A stretch of DNA of 64,000 bases. Source: Massilia sp. UMI-21. Its GTDB lineage: Bacteria; Pseudomonadota; Gammaproteobacteria; Burkholderiales; Burkholderiaceae_D. The notes under the pieces were generated by a model, which was given only the letters and a program-made list of their open reading frames with translations, was not told the origin of the DNA and did no database searches. Shown here in pieces: positions 30,139 through 40,823 of this stretch (position 1 is its first letter; each line of letters opens with the position of its first letter). The stretch covers positions 1,736,001 through 1,800,000 of the forward strand of contig CP063848.1 in assembly GCA_015277795.1 (NCBI GenBank). The letters run 5' to 3'. The position numbers and the translations under genes are program-made.

Positions 30139-32171
30139 CTAACTTGCGACAGTAATCTCTTCAAGGAAGCGGCCAGCTGCCGGCCGCGCAGGGAAGGCGA
30201 TCCGGGCTGGGGCGGCGCATAGCGCCAAGCGCTGTAGCGGCGCAAGAACTCGGCGGCGGCGTCAATGGATGGCGGCGCCAGCCGCTGTTCGGCTGCGATC
30301 CGGGCCGCATAGGCGGTGGGCCCTTCGTCCGCGGTACGTACCAGGTCCGCATGCAGATGGGCAAGGCGCTTGCATAGGGAAGAGTATACCGCCTCGACCG
30401 GATCAATTGCCCTACGGAGATACAAAAGTCTGGCCACCAGCAACACTCCGGCGCCAAGCATGATCAGGGCGGCAATACGCCAGCCGGCCAGCTGCCCCAG
30501 CCCGGACTGCAGGCTGCGCAGGAATCCGCGCTGGCGTTCCGGCGTGTAGTTCAGCACCCACTGGTTCCAGCCGTTGTTCACCGCGCCCAGCGCCTGGCGC
30601 AGGCGGCCCAGCAGCGAGTCGCCGCTGCCCTGGAACATCGACAGGCCGCGCAGGGCGTCGATGCCGAACGGCGCCGGGGGCTCGACCGCGGCTGCCAGGT
30701 TGCGTCGCACCCGTTCCGGCGCCACCGCGGCGGTGGGGTCGACCCGCACCCAGCCGCGCCCGTGCAGCCAGACCTCGGCCCAGGCATGGGCATCGGACTG
30801 GCGCACGGTCAGGTAGCCGTCGATCGGGTTCAGTTCGCCGCCCTGGTAGCCGGTGACCACGCGCGCCGGAAGGCCGGCCGCGCGCATCAGGAAGACGAAG
30901 GCGCCGGCATAGTGCTCGCAGAAGCCGGCGCGGGTCCCGTACAGGAATTCGTCGACCGAATGGCGGCCCAGCAGCGGCGGCTCCAGCGTGTAGCTGTAGG
31001 CTTGCTCGCGGAACTGGCGCAGCACCCGTTCGATGCGGCGCACCGGCAGCGCTTCCTTGCGCAGCGCCAGGCCTGCGGCCAGGGCCTTCGGGTTGTAGCC
31101 GTAGGGGAGCAGCAGCCACTGGTTCGGGTCGTCGAGGGTGTCGCGCCCGTCCAGCGCATAGTCCGGGTAGGAGATCATGGCATAGCGCACGCGCTGCGAC
31201 AGCGGCCGTTCGGTGCTCAGCTCGAGCTGGTGCGAGGCGCGCACGCGATAGCCCGGCAAGGTGGGCACGTGGCCGGGCATCTCGAGCGTGAACAGCCAGC
31301 GGGTGTCGGACGGCTCCAGGGTGATCTCGTAGCGCTGCGCCTGGCCGCGTACGCGCAGCCTGCTGCCCGAGCGGCTCGCGATCGAGCCGCCGCGGGTCCA
31401 GGCGCTGCCGTCGAAGGCGTCGAGCACCAGGGCGCGCCAGTACAGCTGCGCCTTGGGCGGCACCGGTCCCTCGAAGCGCACCCGGAAGGCCGGCTCGTCC
31501 GACATGGCCAGGTCCGACATCTGGCCGGGCGCCATGCGCTCGGACAGGCCCGACTTGCCGCCGCCGTTGCCGCCGCCGCCCGGCATGCCCCACAGCGGGC
31601 CGCCCAGGCGCGGAAACACGAAGAACAGCACCACCGCGATCGGTGCGGCGAACAGCAGCATCCTGGCCCCCATCGCCAGGCGCGTGCCCAGCGGCGGCAG
31701 CTTGCCCGTGAACTGGAACGACATCTGGGTGGTGAGCAGGGCCAGCACCGCCGCCACCATGAGCACGGCGCTGCCGATGCCCTGGGCATAGAAGAAGTTG
31801 GTCAGCACCAGGAAGAAGCACAGGAAGATGACCACGTACAGGTCGCGCCGCGCGTGCATCTCGAGCATCTTGAAGGCGACCAGCAGCACCAGCATGGCCA
31901 CGCCGGCGTCGCGCCCGATCAGGGTCTTGTAGCTGAACTGGACGCCGGCCATCGCCAGCGCGGCGATCGGCAGCAGCAGCAGGGCCGAGGGCATGCGCTT
32001 GCCGCGCAGCGTGACCGCACCGCGCCAGGCCAGCGTGGCGGCGCACAGCAGCGACACCCACAGCGGCAGGTGGCTGGTGTGCGGCGCCAGCACCAGCATC
32101 ACGCTGCCCAGCAGCAGCAGGGTGTCGGCCTTGTCCCTCGGCAGGCGCGACAGCGATGGCAACAGCTTCAT
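30135..32171 (-). CDS. TgpA-like membrane transglutaminase (DUF3488 + transglutaminase-like domain)
   Basis: 678 residues from MKLLPSLSRLPRDKAD; the frame is open upstream to 34193, but that part is a shadow of two real genes. The N-terminal half has about six membrane helices (DUF3488). The periplasmic transglutaminase-like domain shows the triad Cys (AGFCEHYAGAFVFL), His (SDAHAWAEVWL) and Asp (VRVDPTAAV). A last membrane helix (about 568-588) and a DUF4129-like cytoplasmic tail follow. P. aeruginosa TgpA is essential in peptidoglycan-related growth; the linked mltB fits a cell-wall role. Starts inside the stop of the DUF58 gene. Confidence 0.92.
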   Translation of the reverse strand: MKLLPSLSRLPRDKADTLLLLGSVMLVLAPHTSHLPLWVSLLCAATLAWRGAVTLRGKRMPSALLLLPIAALAMAGVQFSYKTLIGRDAGVAMLVLLVAFKMLEMHARRDLYVVIFLCFFLVLTNFFYAQGIGSAVLMVAAVLALLTTQMSFQFTGKLPPLGTRLAMGARMLLFAAPIAVVLFFVFPRLGGPLWGMPGGGGNGGGKSGLSERMAPGQMSDLAMSDEPAFRVRFEGPVPPKAQLYWRALVLDAFDGSAWTRGGSIASRSGSRLRVRGQAQRYEITLEPSDTRWLFTLEMPGHVPTLPGYRVRASHQLELSTERPLSQRVRYAMISYPDYALDGRDTLDDPNQWLLLPYGYNPKALAAGLALRKEALPVRRIERVLRQFREQAYSYTLEPPLLGRHSVDEFLYGTRAGFCEHYAGAFVFLMRAAGLPARVVTGYQGGELNPIDGYLTVRQSDAHAWAEVWLHGRGWVRVDPTAAVAPERVRRNLAAAVEPPAPFGIDALRGLSMFQGSGDSLLGRLRQALGAVNNGWNQWVLNYTPERQRGFLRSLQSGLGQLAGWRIAALIMLGAGVLLVARLLYLRRAIDPVEAVYSSLCKRLAHLHADLVRTADEGPTAYAARIAAEQRLAPPSIDAAAEFLRRYSAWRYAPPQPGSPSLRGRQLAASLKRLLSQVR

Positions 32172-33184
32172 GCCGCCTCCTTGAGGCCGTACAGGGCCAG
32201 CGCGCGCAGGCAGGCGGCCTGGTGGGCGGCGCCATGGCCGGCGTCGTAGCGGACCGTCCCGAGCCGGAAGGCGTAGGGCAGGGCGCGCTGTTCGGCATCC
32301 AGCACCCAGCGCGTCATGCGCGACAGGCGCAGCTCCAGGTCGAGCTGGAGCGGCAGGAGGGCGAAGTCGAGCACCAGTTCGTCGCCGACGCTGCCTTCGA
32401 AGTGCTTGGTGAAAAGCTGGCCGCCGAGCTCCGGGTCGAGTCGCGCGATCTGGCGCCAGGCCAGCTGGCGCGGCGAGTCGCCGGGCTGGTAGCTGCGTAC
32501 GCCGGCGAAATCGTCGCTGCGGGTCGCCGGCATCGCAGCCTGTCCGCTGCCCACCGCATTGCCGTTCACCGGCAGCGGCGGCGCGCCTTCTTCCGGGCGC
32601 GGATAGACCAGGGCGCGGGTGGCGGGGCGCCAGTAGCTCCAGGCGCGGAACAGGCCGAGCGGGAAGCGGGTGGACAGCACCACGCGCGCCGGCGCCAGCC
32701 AGCCGCGCGCGGCGGTCGGCACGCCCAGCATCACCGCGGCGCTGCCATGGGCGGCGATGTCGGTGACGTGGCGCGGCTCGGCGAGGTTCGAGAAATCGAC
32801 CCGGACGCCGTAGCGCGCCAGCCTGCCGCGATTCGCGATGTGCAGCGCGAACTGCGCTTCCTGGCCGGCGAAGACGGCCGGCACCCGGCCCGGCTGCAGC
32901 GCCAGGTGGGCCAGGTTGCGGTAGGTGAAGACCATGTCGACCAGCGCGCACGACAGTGCCAGGAAAGTCAGCGCGAAGCCGAGGCCCAGGGTGTAGTTGA
33001 TGGAAGCGATCAGGAGCACCAGCAGCAGCACGGCAAAGCCGATCCCGGCGCGGGTCGGCAGGATGAACACGCGGCGCTGGCTGAGCACCACTTCGCCGGC
33101 GTCGAGCGTGCCGCGGCGCGGCAGCCACTTGCCGGTGGAGCGGCGCAGCCAGCCCCGGAATCCGCCCGCAAGCCCGGCTTTCAT
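32168..33184 (-). CDS. DUF58-domain membrane protein
   Basis: 338 residues. Two adjacent membrane helices (about 44-83), then a vWA-like DUF58 domain with YQPGDSPRQLAWRQIARLD (about 222-240), the family signature. DUF58 proteins work with MoxR ATPases, possibly as chaperoned partners for metal or cofactor insertion or in envelope stress. The start codon directly follows the moxR stop codon (TAA-ATG) and the end overlaps the transglutaminase start by 4 bases. Confidence 0.93.
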   Translation of the reverse strand: MKAGLAGGFRGWLRRSTGKWLPRRGTLDAGEVVLSQRRVFILPTRAGIGFAVLLLVLLIASINYTLGLGFALTFLALSCALVDMVFTYRNLAHLALQPGRVPAVFAGQEAQFALHIANRGRLARYGVRVDFSNLAEPRHVTDIAAHGSAAVMLGVPTAARGWLAPARVVLSTRFPLGLFRAWSYWRPATRALVYPRPEEGAPPLPVNGNAVGSGQAAMPATRSDDFAGVRSYQPGDSPRQLAWRQIARLDPELGGQLFTKHFEGSVGDELVLDFALLPLQLDLELRLSRMTRWVLDAEQRALPYAFRLGTVRYDAGHGAAHQAACLRALALYGLKEAA

Positions 33185-34123
<939 letters not shown>

Positions 34124-34350
34124 GTTTTAGTTCCGGTAATCTGTTCGACGCGGTCTGGCCGGCAGAGCGGGCCGGCATGCCGGCCCCCCTCATGGTAGAT
34201 TAGCGCCATTGGCAAGCTTTATACTCCATCGGCAACAAGCCTGTGCACCGATTCTATGCGAGAACGCGCGCCAGGGTGCGCTATGGATGAGCTGGTATAT
34301 GCGCCGGCGCTGGAAGCGCAGGCGAAACCATTAGGCAAACGACAAGCACG

Positions 34351-35280
34351 ATGAGCACAGCAATCTTCAGCCACCCCGACTGCCTGCGGCACGACATGGG
34401 CGACTGGCATCCCGAATCGCCCGCGCGGCTGCGGGCGATCGACGACCAGCTGATCCTGGCGCGCCTGGACGGCCTGTTCGAACAGCGCAGCGCGCCGCTG
34501 GCCGACCTCGAAGACGTCCTGCGCAACCACACCCCGGGCGCGGTGGCGCTGGTGCGCGACAACGTGCCGGCCGAGGGCGATTTTTATCCGCTCGACGGCG
34601 ACACCATCCTCTGCCACTACAGCTACCAGGCGGCCTTGCGCGCGGCGGGCGCGGCGGTGGCGGCAACCGACGCCGTGATCGCGGGCGAGGTGGACAATGC
34701 CTTCTGCTCGGTGCGCCCGCCGGGGCACCATGCGCGGCCGGCCGAACCGATGGGATTCTGCTTCTTCAATAACGTCGCCATCGCCGCGCGCCACGCGATG
34801 GCGGTGCATGGCCTGGAGCGCGTGGCCATCGTCGACTTCGACGTCCACCATGGAAACGGCACCGCCGAGTCCTTCCGCAACGACCCGCGGGTGCTGATGG
34901 CGAGCCTGTTCCAGCATCCGTTCTATCCGTACTGCGACCCCGAGCCGATCACGGCCACCAGCGTCAACGTGCCGGTGCCGGCCCTGTGCGACGGCGAGGC
35001 GGTGCGCAAGCTGGTCACCGAACTGTGGCTGCCGGCGCTGCACGCCCACAAGCCGCAGATGATCTTCGTCTCGGCCGGCTTCGACGGCCACCGCGAGGAC
35101 GACATGGGCGGCATCGGCCTGGTGGAAAGCGACTACGCCTGGATCACGCGCCAGGTGATGGCGGTGGCGAAGCAGCATGCGCGCGGGCGCATCGTCAGCT
35201 GCCTCGAAGGCGGGTACGCGCTGTCGGCGCTGGGACGCAGCGTGGTCGCCCATCTGAAGGCGCTCGCCGAACTCGAGTAG
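34351..35280 (+). CDS. histone deacetylase-like amidohydrolase
   Basis: 309 residues. The arginase/deacetylase fold is recognisable from PPGHHARPAEPMGFCFFNNV, the zinc site DFDVHHGNGT, VSAGFDGHREDD and the C-terminal CLEGGYAL. All catalytic and zinc ligands expected for class II HDAC-like enzymes are present. Bacterial members deacetylate acetylpolyamines or acetylated small molecules and proteins; the substrate is unknown here. Single-gene unit. Confidence 0.92.
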   Translation: MSTAIFSHPDCLRHDMGDWHPESPARLRAIDDQLILARLDGLFEQRSAPLADLEDVLRNHTPGAVALVRDNVPAEGDFYPLDGDTILCHYSYQAALRAAGAAVAATDAVIAGEVDNAFCSVRPPGHHARPAEPMGFCFFNNVAIAARHAMAVHGLERVAIVDFDVHHGNGTAESFRNDPRVLMASLFQHPFYPYCDPEPITATSVNVPVPALCDGEAVRKLVTELWLPALHAHKPQMIFVSAGFDGHREDDMGGIGLVESDYAWITRQVMAVAKQHARGRIVSCLEGGYALSALGRSVVAHLKALAELE

Positions 35281-35398
35281 TCGTCGCGGCTGCGCGGCGC
35301 GCACGGCCAACTCGGCACGGAACGTCTTTCCCGGTCTGCCCATCTAAACCTTCGCGACTTCGCCACCCATGCGCGAAGCACTCGACAAGGAGAACAAG

Positions 35399-36304
35399 AT
35401 GAGACCGATCCGTAGCTTCTGCGCGCTGTGCCTGCTGTTGGCGGCCACCCTTGCACCAAGCCTGGGGTCCGCCACCAACTATACGCTCTGGATCAACGGC
35501 CGCGCCGGCGGCGCCACCGGCGCCATCGGGAACTACCAGGACTTCAGCTACTGGGGACCGTCGACCACCCCGGCCGGCGTCAACAAGAAGGCCGTCAACT
35601 GGGACGGCCGCAGCAGCATCGCTTCCCAGAGCGGCAAGGTACGCGATGCGCTCGACTGCTTTTGCACGGGCGACAACTGGTGCTACGTCGTCACCTACAG
35701 CGCCGGCGACCTGATGATGGGCTACACACTGGCGAACTACGGCGGCTCGGCACGCCTGAAGAAGAACGCCAGCCCGAACGCCAGCGGAATATGCAGCAAC
35801 AGCGGTGGCAACAGCGGCGGCAGTTCCCAGACCGGCTGGAACATCAAGTGGGTGCGCGCCGCCGCCGGCGCGGCGGGCGGATCCGAACTGTCCGACGCCG
35901 GTTCCTGGACCACCTCGGAGCCGCTGGTGCAGGATCTCAAGACCAGCACGGCACGCGCGATGTACAACCACAACGCCACGCGCAACATCTGGTTCTACAT
36001 GTATGCAGGCGCCAGGGGCGCGTTCTATTCCAGCCTGCTGCCGGGCCAGGACGACGAAGTCGTCGCCTATCACAGCAGCGGCGGCGTGGCCGGCAGTTCC
36101 GGCCGCTCCCTGTGCAATCCGGGCGACTGGTTCTGCAACGACCTCACGCTCGGCACCGCCAATAACCAGGGCGGCAGCGCCAAGTGGAGCTATCACTCGG
36201 TGGAGTTCCGCGACGACGGCGAAGACTACGGCCACTACCTGAACGGCAACTGGGGCGGCGTGGTGGGCGTGGTGCGCAGTGCGGTGGAGAGTGGCGCGCG
36301 CTAG
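35399..36304 (+). CDS. secreted lipase/esterase-like alpha/beta-hydrolase (paralogue 1)
   Basis: 301 residues from MRPIRSFCALCLLLAATLAP (signal peptide); GGAG precedes the ATG. I infer an alpha/beta-hydrolase fold. A strand NYTLWING opens the mature protein. The nucleophile elbow is YVVTYSAGDLMMGY with Ser101, in which the usual first Gly of GxSxG is Thr99. GGSELSD (160-166) matches the oxyanion-side motif of family I lipases, and QDDEVVAYHS (217-226) supplies a candidate Asp. His266 or His279 near the C-terminus completes a triad. Several Cys suggest disulfides. Next to a 75-80% similar paralogue, so a tandem duplication. Substrate unknown. Confidence 0.65.
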   Translation: MRPIRSFCALCLLLAATLAPSLGSATNYTLWINGRAGGATGAIGNYQDFSYWGPSTTPAGVNKKAVNWDGRSSIASQSGKVRDALDCFCTGDNWCYVVTYSAGDLMMGYTLANYGGSARLKKNASPNASGICSNSGGNSGGSSQTGWNIKWVRAAAGAAGGSELSDAGSWTTSEPLVQDLKTSTARAMYNHNATRNIWFYMYAGARGAFYSSLLPGQDDEVVAYHSSGGVAGSSGRSLCNPGDWFCNDLTLGTANNQGGSAKWSYHSVEFRDDGEDYGHYLNGNWGGVVGVVRSAVESGAR

Positions 36305-36510
36305 CGTTCCCGGCGCTTGCAAACACGGAGGCAATGCCGTCGGCATTGCCTTTGCTCGCGCGCATGTTCCCAGCGAATAATTCGCAATGCGACGCCCTCG
36401 CAACACGCGTAATCGTGCAAATTGACACGTCTGCATGTCAGGCGTACTGTCGAACTCAGCCGTAGTGCCGAGCATGCACCCGCGGCACAACTACCATAAA
36501 GGAGAAGACA

Positions 36511-37386
36511 GTGAGACAAGTCCGCATGCTGTGTGCGCTGTGCCTGATGTTGGTAACAAGCTGGGCGTCTGCAACGAACTACACCCTCTGGATCAACGGC
36601 CGCACCGGCGGCGGGGCGATCGGCAACTACAACGACTTCACCTACTGGGGGCCGTCGAGCACCGCCGCGGGCGTCAACAAGAAGTCCGTCAACTGGGACG
36701 GCCGCAGCAGCATCGCCTCGCAAAGCGGCAAGGTGCGCGACGCGCTCGACTGCTTCTGCACCGGCACCAACTGGTGCTACGTCGTCACCCACAGCGCCGG
36801 CGACCTGATGATGGGCTACACGATGGCCAACTATGGCGGCTCGGCGCGCCTGAAAAAGAACGCCAGCCCGAACACCAGCGGCGTCTGCGGCAACAGCGAC
36901 GGCAGCTCCCAGACCGGCTGGAACATCAAGTGGGTGCGCGCGGCCTCCGGCGCGGGCGGCGGCTCCGAACTCTCGGATGCCGGCTCCTGGACCACCTCGG
37001 AACCCCTGGTCCAGGACCTGAAAACCAGCACCGCGCGCGCCATGTACAACCACAACACCACGCGCAACATCTGGTTCTACATGTACGCGGGCGCCAAGGG
37101 CACGGCCTACTCGGGCATCCTGCCGGGCCAGGACGACGAAGCGGTCGCCTACCACAGCACCGGCGGCGTGGCCGGCAGCACCGGCCGCTCCCTGTGCAAT
37201 CCGAGCGACTGGTTCTGCAACGACCTCACGCTCGGCACCGCGGCCAACGAGGGCGGCAGCGCCAAGTGGAGCTACCATTCGGTGGTCTTCCGTGACGACA
37301 GCGAAGCCTACAACCACTACGCCAACGGTAATTGGGGCGGGATCGTGGGCGTCGTGCGCAGTGCCGTGGTGAACAGTGCCCTCTAG
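36511..37386 (+). CDS. secreted lipase/esterase-like alpha/beta-hydrolase (paralogue 2)
   Basis: 291 residues with a GTG start at 36511, preceded by AAAGGAGAAG. Signal peptide MRQVRMLCALCLMLVTSWASA. It keeps every candidate catalytic element of the neighbouring copy: YVVTHSAGDLMMGY (Ser95), GGSELSD, QDDEAVAYHS and WSYHSV. It lacks a short Gly/Ser insertion found in copy 1. The 3' end overlaps the start of the anchored partner gene by 11 bases, so those two are coupled. The duplication is recent in appearance, with near-identity over long blocks. Confidence 0.65.
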   Translation: MRQVRMLCALCLMLVTSWASATNYTLWINGRTGGGAIGNYNDFTYWGPSSTAAGVNKKSVNWDGRSSIASQSGKVRDALDCFCTGTNWCYVVTHSAGDLMMGYTMANYGGSARLKKNASPNTSGVCGNSDGSSQTGWNIKWVRAASGAGGGSELSDAGSWTTSEPLVQDLKTSTARAMYNHNTTRNIWFYMYAGAKGTAYSGILPGQDDEAVAYHSTGGVAGSTGRSLCNPSDWFCNDLTLGTAANEGGSAKWSYHSVVFRDDSEAYNHYANGNWGGIVGVVRSAVVNSAL

Positions 37387-38611
37387 GCCCAACAAGCCAC
37401 TGGTCGGGCTGGGCCTCGTCGCCCTGGCCGCCCTGGCGGCGCTCGCGCTTTGGCTCGGAGGCGGCGAGCCGGAAGCGGCGCCGCAGGCCGCGTCCGGCCC
37501 GCCGCCGTCCGGCCCGCGCTTCTTCGGACCGGCAGCCGCCGGCGGCGGCCTGCCGGTGACGGACGAGCGCGTCGAGCGGCGGCGCCAGCTGGTCGAGTAC
37601 GTCCAGCTGACCGACCACACCTATTGCAGCTACCGCGAAGGCAGCAAGTATCCGCACGACTCGCGCCCGGCCGCGCAACATTCCGACCAGCTGCATCCGA
37701 ACCAGCCCATCACCGAGATGAATCCGGCGCGGCTGGAGGGCGGCGGCAGCAACGCCAACGTGTTCCTGCAGACCTCGCAGTCGCAGGTGTATCTCGCCGC
37801 CGGCGAAGCCGCTGCGTTCTCGCTGCGCGCGGTGAACGCGCAGGGAGAGCCGGTGCCGCTGGTGATCACGCGCGCGGTGGCGCAGGGCATGACCTACGGG
37901 AGCAGCCGCCCGACGCCGCAGGTCGCCCTGTCCTTCGTCGACGATGGCGGCGGCGCCGACCCGGTGGCCAACGACAATGCCTTCGCCGGCGTCCTGGCCC
38001 CCGGGCAGACCGGCCTGGCGGGCTTTCACGGCACCATCCGTACCGAAGTGCGCTACACCGCGGGCGGAAGCAAGGGCTTCGCCCTGTTCGACGTGATCTA
38101 CACGCCGGTGCTGCCGGCCAGCTGGACCGGCCAGGTGCGCGAAGCGGTCGAGAACGGCTCGCTCAGCTTCTACCTGGGCCTGGACGTGCGCCAGCCCGGC
38201 CGCTACGTCGTCACCGGGCGGATCGACGACGCCCGCGGCCAGCCCTTCGCCCTGGCCACGTTCAACGATGTGCTCGGGGCCGGCACGCGCGACGTGAAAC
38301 TGACCGTGTTCGGCAAGCTGATGACGGACGGGCGGCCGGCGCTGCCGCTGACGCTGCGCGACGTCGACGGTTACCTGCTGCGCGAGAATGCGGACCCGGA
38401 CCGCCTGCTGGTGCCGCGCCTGCAGGGGAGGGTGTTTGCCAGCCGCACGCAGAGCCTGAAGGGCGTGTCGGACGCGGAGTGGGACAGCGAGGAACGGGCG
38501 CGCTACCTGGCCGAATATGCGAAGGACCGCAATGCGGCGCGCGAGCAGCTGGCCGCCTTCGACCCGGGCCAGCCGCTGCCGCCGAGCGCCTGCACGCCGG
38601 CGCCGAAGTAG
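37376..38611 (+). CDS. membrane-anchored extracytoplasmic partner protein of the lipase-like pair
   Basis: 411 residues with a GTG start overlapping the end of the lipase-like paralogue 2. One N-terminal membrane helix (about 8-27) is followed by a Pro/Gly-rich stretch and a globular extracytoplasmic part. Around residues 185-205, SFVDDGGGADPVANDNAF resembles the choice-of-anchor/Ig-like beta-sandwich motif (DDG…D..ANDG). A second beta-rich domain (about 245-350) and a helical C-terminus (about 370-400) follow. The single-helix anchor plus coupled translation recalls lipase-specific foldases, but the foldase motif RxxFDY is absent. Function unknown. Confidence 0.65.
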   Translation: MPSRPNKPLVGLGLVALAALAALALWLGGGEPEAAPQAASGPPPSGPRFFGPAAAGGGLPVTDERVERRRQLVEYVQLTDHTYCSYREGSKYPHDSRPAAQHSDQLHPNQPITEMNPARLEGGGSNANVFLQTSQSQVYLAAGEAAAFSLRAVNAQGEPVPLVITRAVAQGMTYGSSRPTPQVALSFVDDGGGADPVANDNAFAGVLAPGQTGLAGFHGTIRTEVRYTAGGSKGFALFDVIYTPVLPASWTGQVREAVENGSLSFYLGLDVRQPGRYVVTGRIDDARGQPFALATFNDVLGAGTRDVKLTVFGKLMTDGRPALPLTLRDVDGYLLRENADPDRLLVPRLQGRVFASRTQSLKGVSDAEWDSEERARYLAEYAKDRNAAREQLAAFDPGQPLPPSACTPAPK

Positions 38612-38657
38612 ACGCGGCAGGTGCAGCAGGCGCAGCAGGCGCGCCGGCGGCCGGGCA

Positions 38658-38768
38658 TCAGCCCGGCAGCAGCGGAAGACGTTCGACCAGGCAGGCGACG
38701 CCGACCATGGCGCACAGCATGCCGAAAGCGACCCAGCGGGCCAGCGCAGTCTTGGGTGGTGGGTGCAT
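38658..38768 (-). CDS. putative small membrane protein (36 residues)
   Basis: Short minus-strand ORF, MHPPPKTALARWVAFGMLCA and on, with one predicted membrane helix (about 12-28) and a GGAGAA ribosome-binding site 5-10 bases upstream. It lies in the 324-base gap between the lipase-partner gene and ylqF, which otherwise holds nothing recognisable. Codon use is GC3-rich like real genes. Too short for certainty. Confidence 0.4.
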   Translation of the reverse strand: MHPPPKTALARWVAFGMLCAMVGVACLVERLPLLPG

Positions 38769-38935
38769 GGCGATTCTCCGGTACAGGCCCAGCGGGCGAA
38801 AAGCCCAGTGTGCGCCGATGCCCGGCGAATGCGTTGCAGGGGATCAACAGGCAGGGTATTGCGGCCGCTCTGTTTCTTCGCTAGCCGGCTGCCAGCGTAA
38901 AATAGCGGCCTGATTGAAGATTAAGAAAGCATACG

Positions 38936-39883
38936 ATGTCGATACAATGGTTCCCGGGGCATATGAATGCGGCCAAGAAGGAAGCCGCCGAGCAGATGGA
39001 GAACACCGACCTGGTGATCGAAGTCCTCGACGCCCGCCTGCCCGAGGCGAGCTGCAACCCGCTGGTGGAGCAACTGCGCAAGTTCCGCCAGCGTCCCTGC
39101 CTGAAGATCCTGAACAAGACCGACCTGGCCGACCCGGTGGCCACCGCCGCCTGGAAGGCCTTCTACGAGGCGCAGGAGGGCGTGACCGCCTACCCGATGA
39201 CGACCAAGAAGCCGGCCGACGTGGCACGCATCCCGGAGATCTGCCAGTCGCTGGCGCCGCACCGCGGCGTGCCGACCAAGCCCCTGCGCATCATGATCAT
39301 GGGCATTCCGAACGTCGGCAAATCGACCCTGATGAACGCGCTGCTCAAGAAGCGCGTGGCCAAGGTCGGCGACGAGCCGGCCGTGACCAAGACCCAGCAG
39401 AAGCTCTACCTCGGCAAGCATATCGTGCTGGTCGACACCCCCGGCATGCTGTGGCCGAAGATCGCCATGGCCAGCGACGGCCTGATGCTGGCCGCCAGCC
39501 ACGCGGTCGGCTCGAACGCGCTGATCGAAGAAGAGGTGGCCGAGTTCCTGGGCACGCTGCTGCTCGAGCGCTACCCGCAGCTGCTCACGGCGCGCTACGG
39601 CTTCAAGACCGAGGGCCTGGACGGCATCGCCGTGATCGAGCAGGTGGCCCAGCGCCGCGGCTTCCGCGTGCGCGGCGGCGAATTCGACTACGAAAAGGCG
39701 GCGCACGTGCTGCTGCACGACTACCGTACCGGCGCGCTCGGACGGATCAGTCTGGAGACGCCGGACACGCGCGCCGCGGCGCTGGCGCGCCATGCCGCCG
39801 AGATGGCGGAGAAGGCGCGCATCGCCGAAGAGAAGGCGGCACTGAAGGCCGAAGAGGCGGCGCGCGGCAAGCGCGGCACCTGA
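38936..39883 (+). CDS. ylqF: ribosome biogenesis GTPase YlqF/RbgA
   Basis: 315 residues. Circularly permuted GTPase: G4 (NKTDL, about 61-65) precedes G1 (GIPNVGKST, about 122-130), G2-type Thr and G3 (DTPGM). The N-terminal QWFPGHMNAAKKE is the family signature. The C-terminal coiled tail is rich in Glu/Ala/Lys. RbgA-like proteins act in late assembly of the 50S subunit. Single-gene unit. Confidence 0.95.
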   Translation: MSIQWFPGHMNAAKKEAAEQMENTDLVIEVLDARLPEASCNPLVEQLRKFRQRPCLKILNKTDLADPVATAAWKAFYEAQEGVTAYPMTTKKPADVARIPEICQSLAPHRGVPTKPLRIMIMGIPNVGKSTLMNALLKKRVAKVGDEPAVTKTQQKLYLGKHIVLVDTPGMLWPKIAMASDGLMLAASHAVGSNALIEEEVAEFLGTLLLERYPQLLTARYGFKTEGLDGIAVIEQVAQRRGFRVRGGEFDYEKAAHVLLHDYRTGALGRISLETPDTRAAALARHAAEMAEKARIAEEKAALKAEEAARGKRGT

Positions 39884-39942
39884 GGCGGTCGTCTCACGCA
39901 GCTGCGCATTCAGCTGCCCATTCGGCGCGACGCGCGCGCAGC

Positions 39943-39972
39943 TTGAACGCGTGGGCGGCATGGCCGCCCACC

Positions 39973-39976
<4 letters not shown>
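39943..39976. repeat. single GTAG-type REP palindrome
   Basis: TTGAACGC, then GTGGGCGGC-ATG-GCCGCCCAC, then CCTAC. On the minus strand it begins GTAGG. The TAG of the GTAG foot is the stop codon of the dioxygenase gene (39973-39975). Confidence 0.7.
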
Positions 39977-40773
<797 letters not shown>

Positions 40774-40823
40774 GGGTGCTCCGATGCTGTCGTCGACGCA
40801 CCCATGGTAGCGGATCGCGCGGA

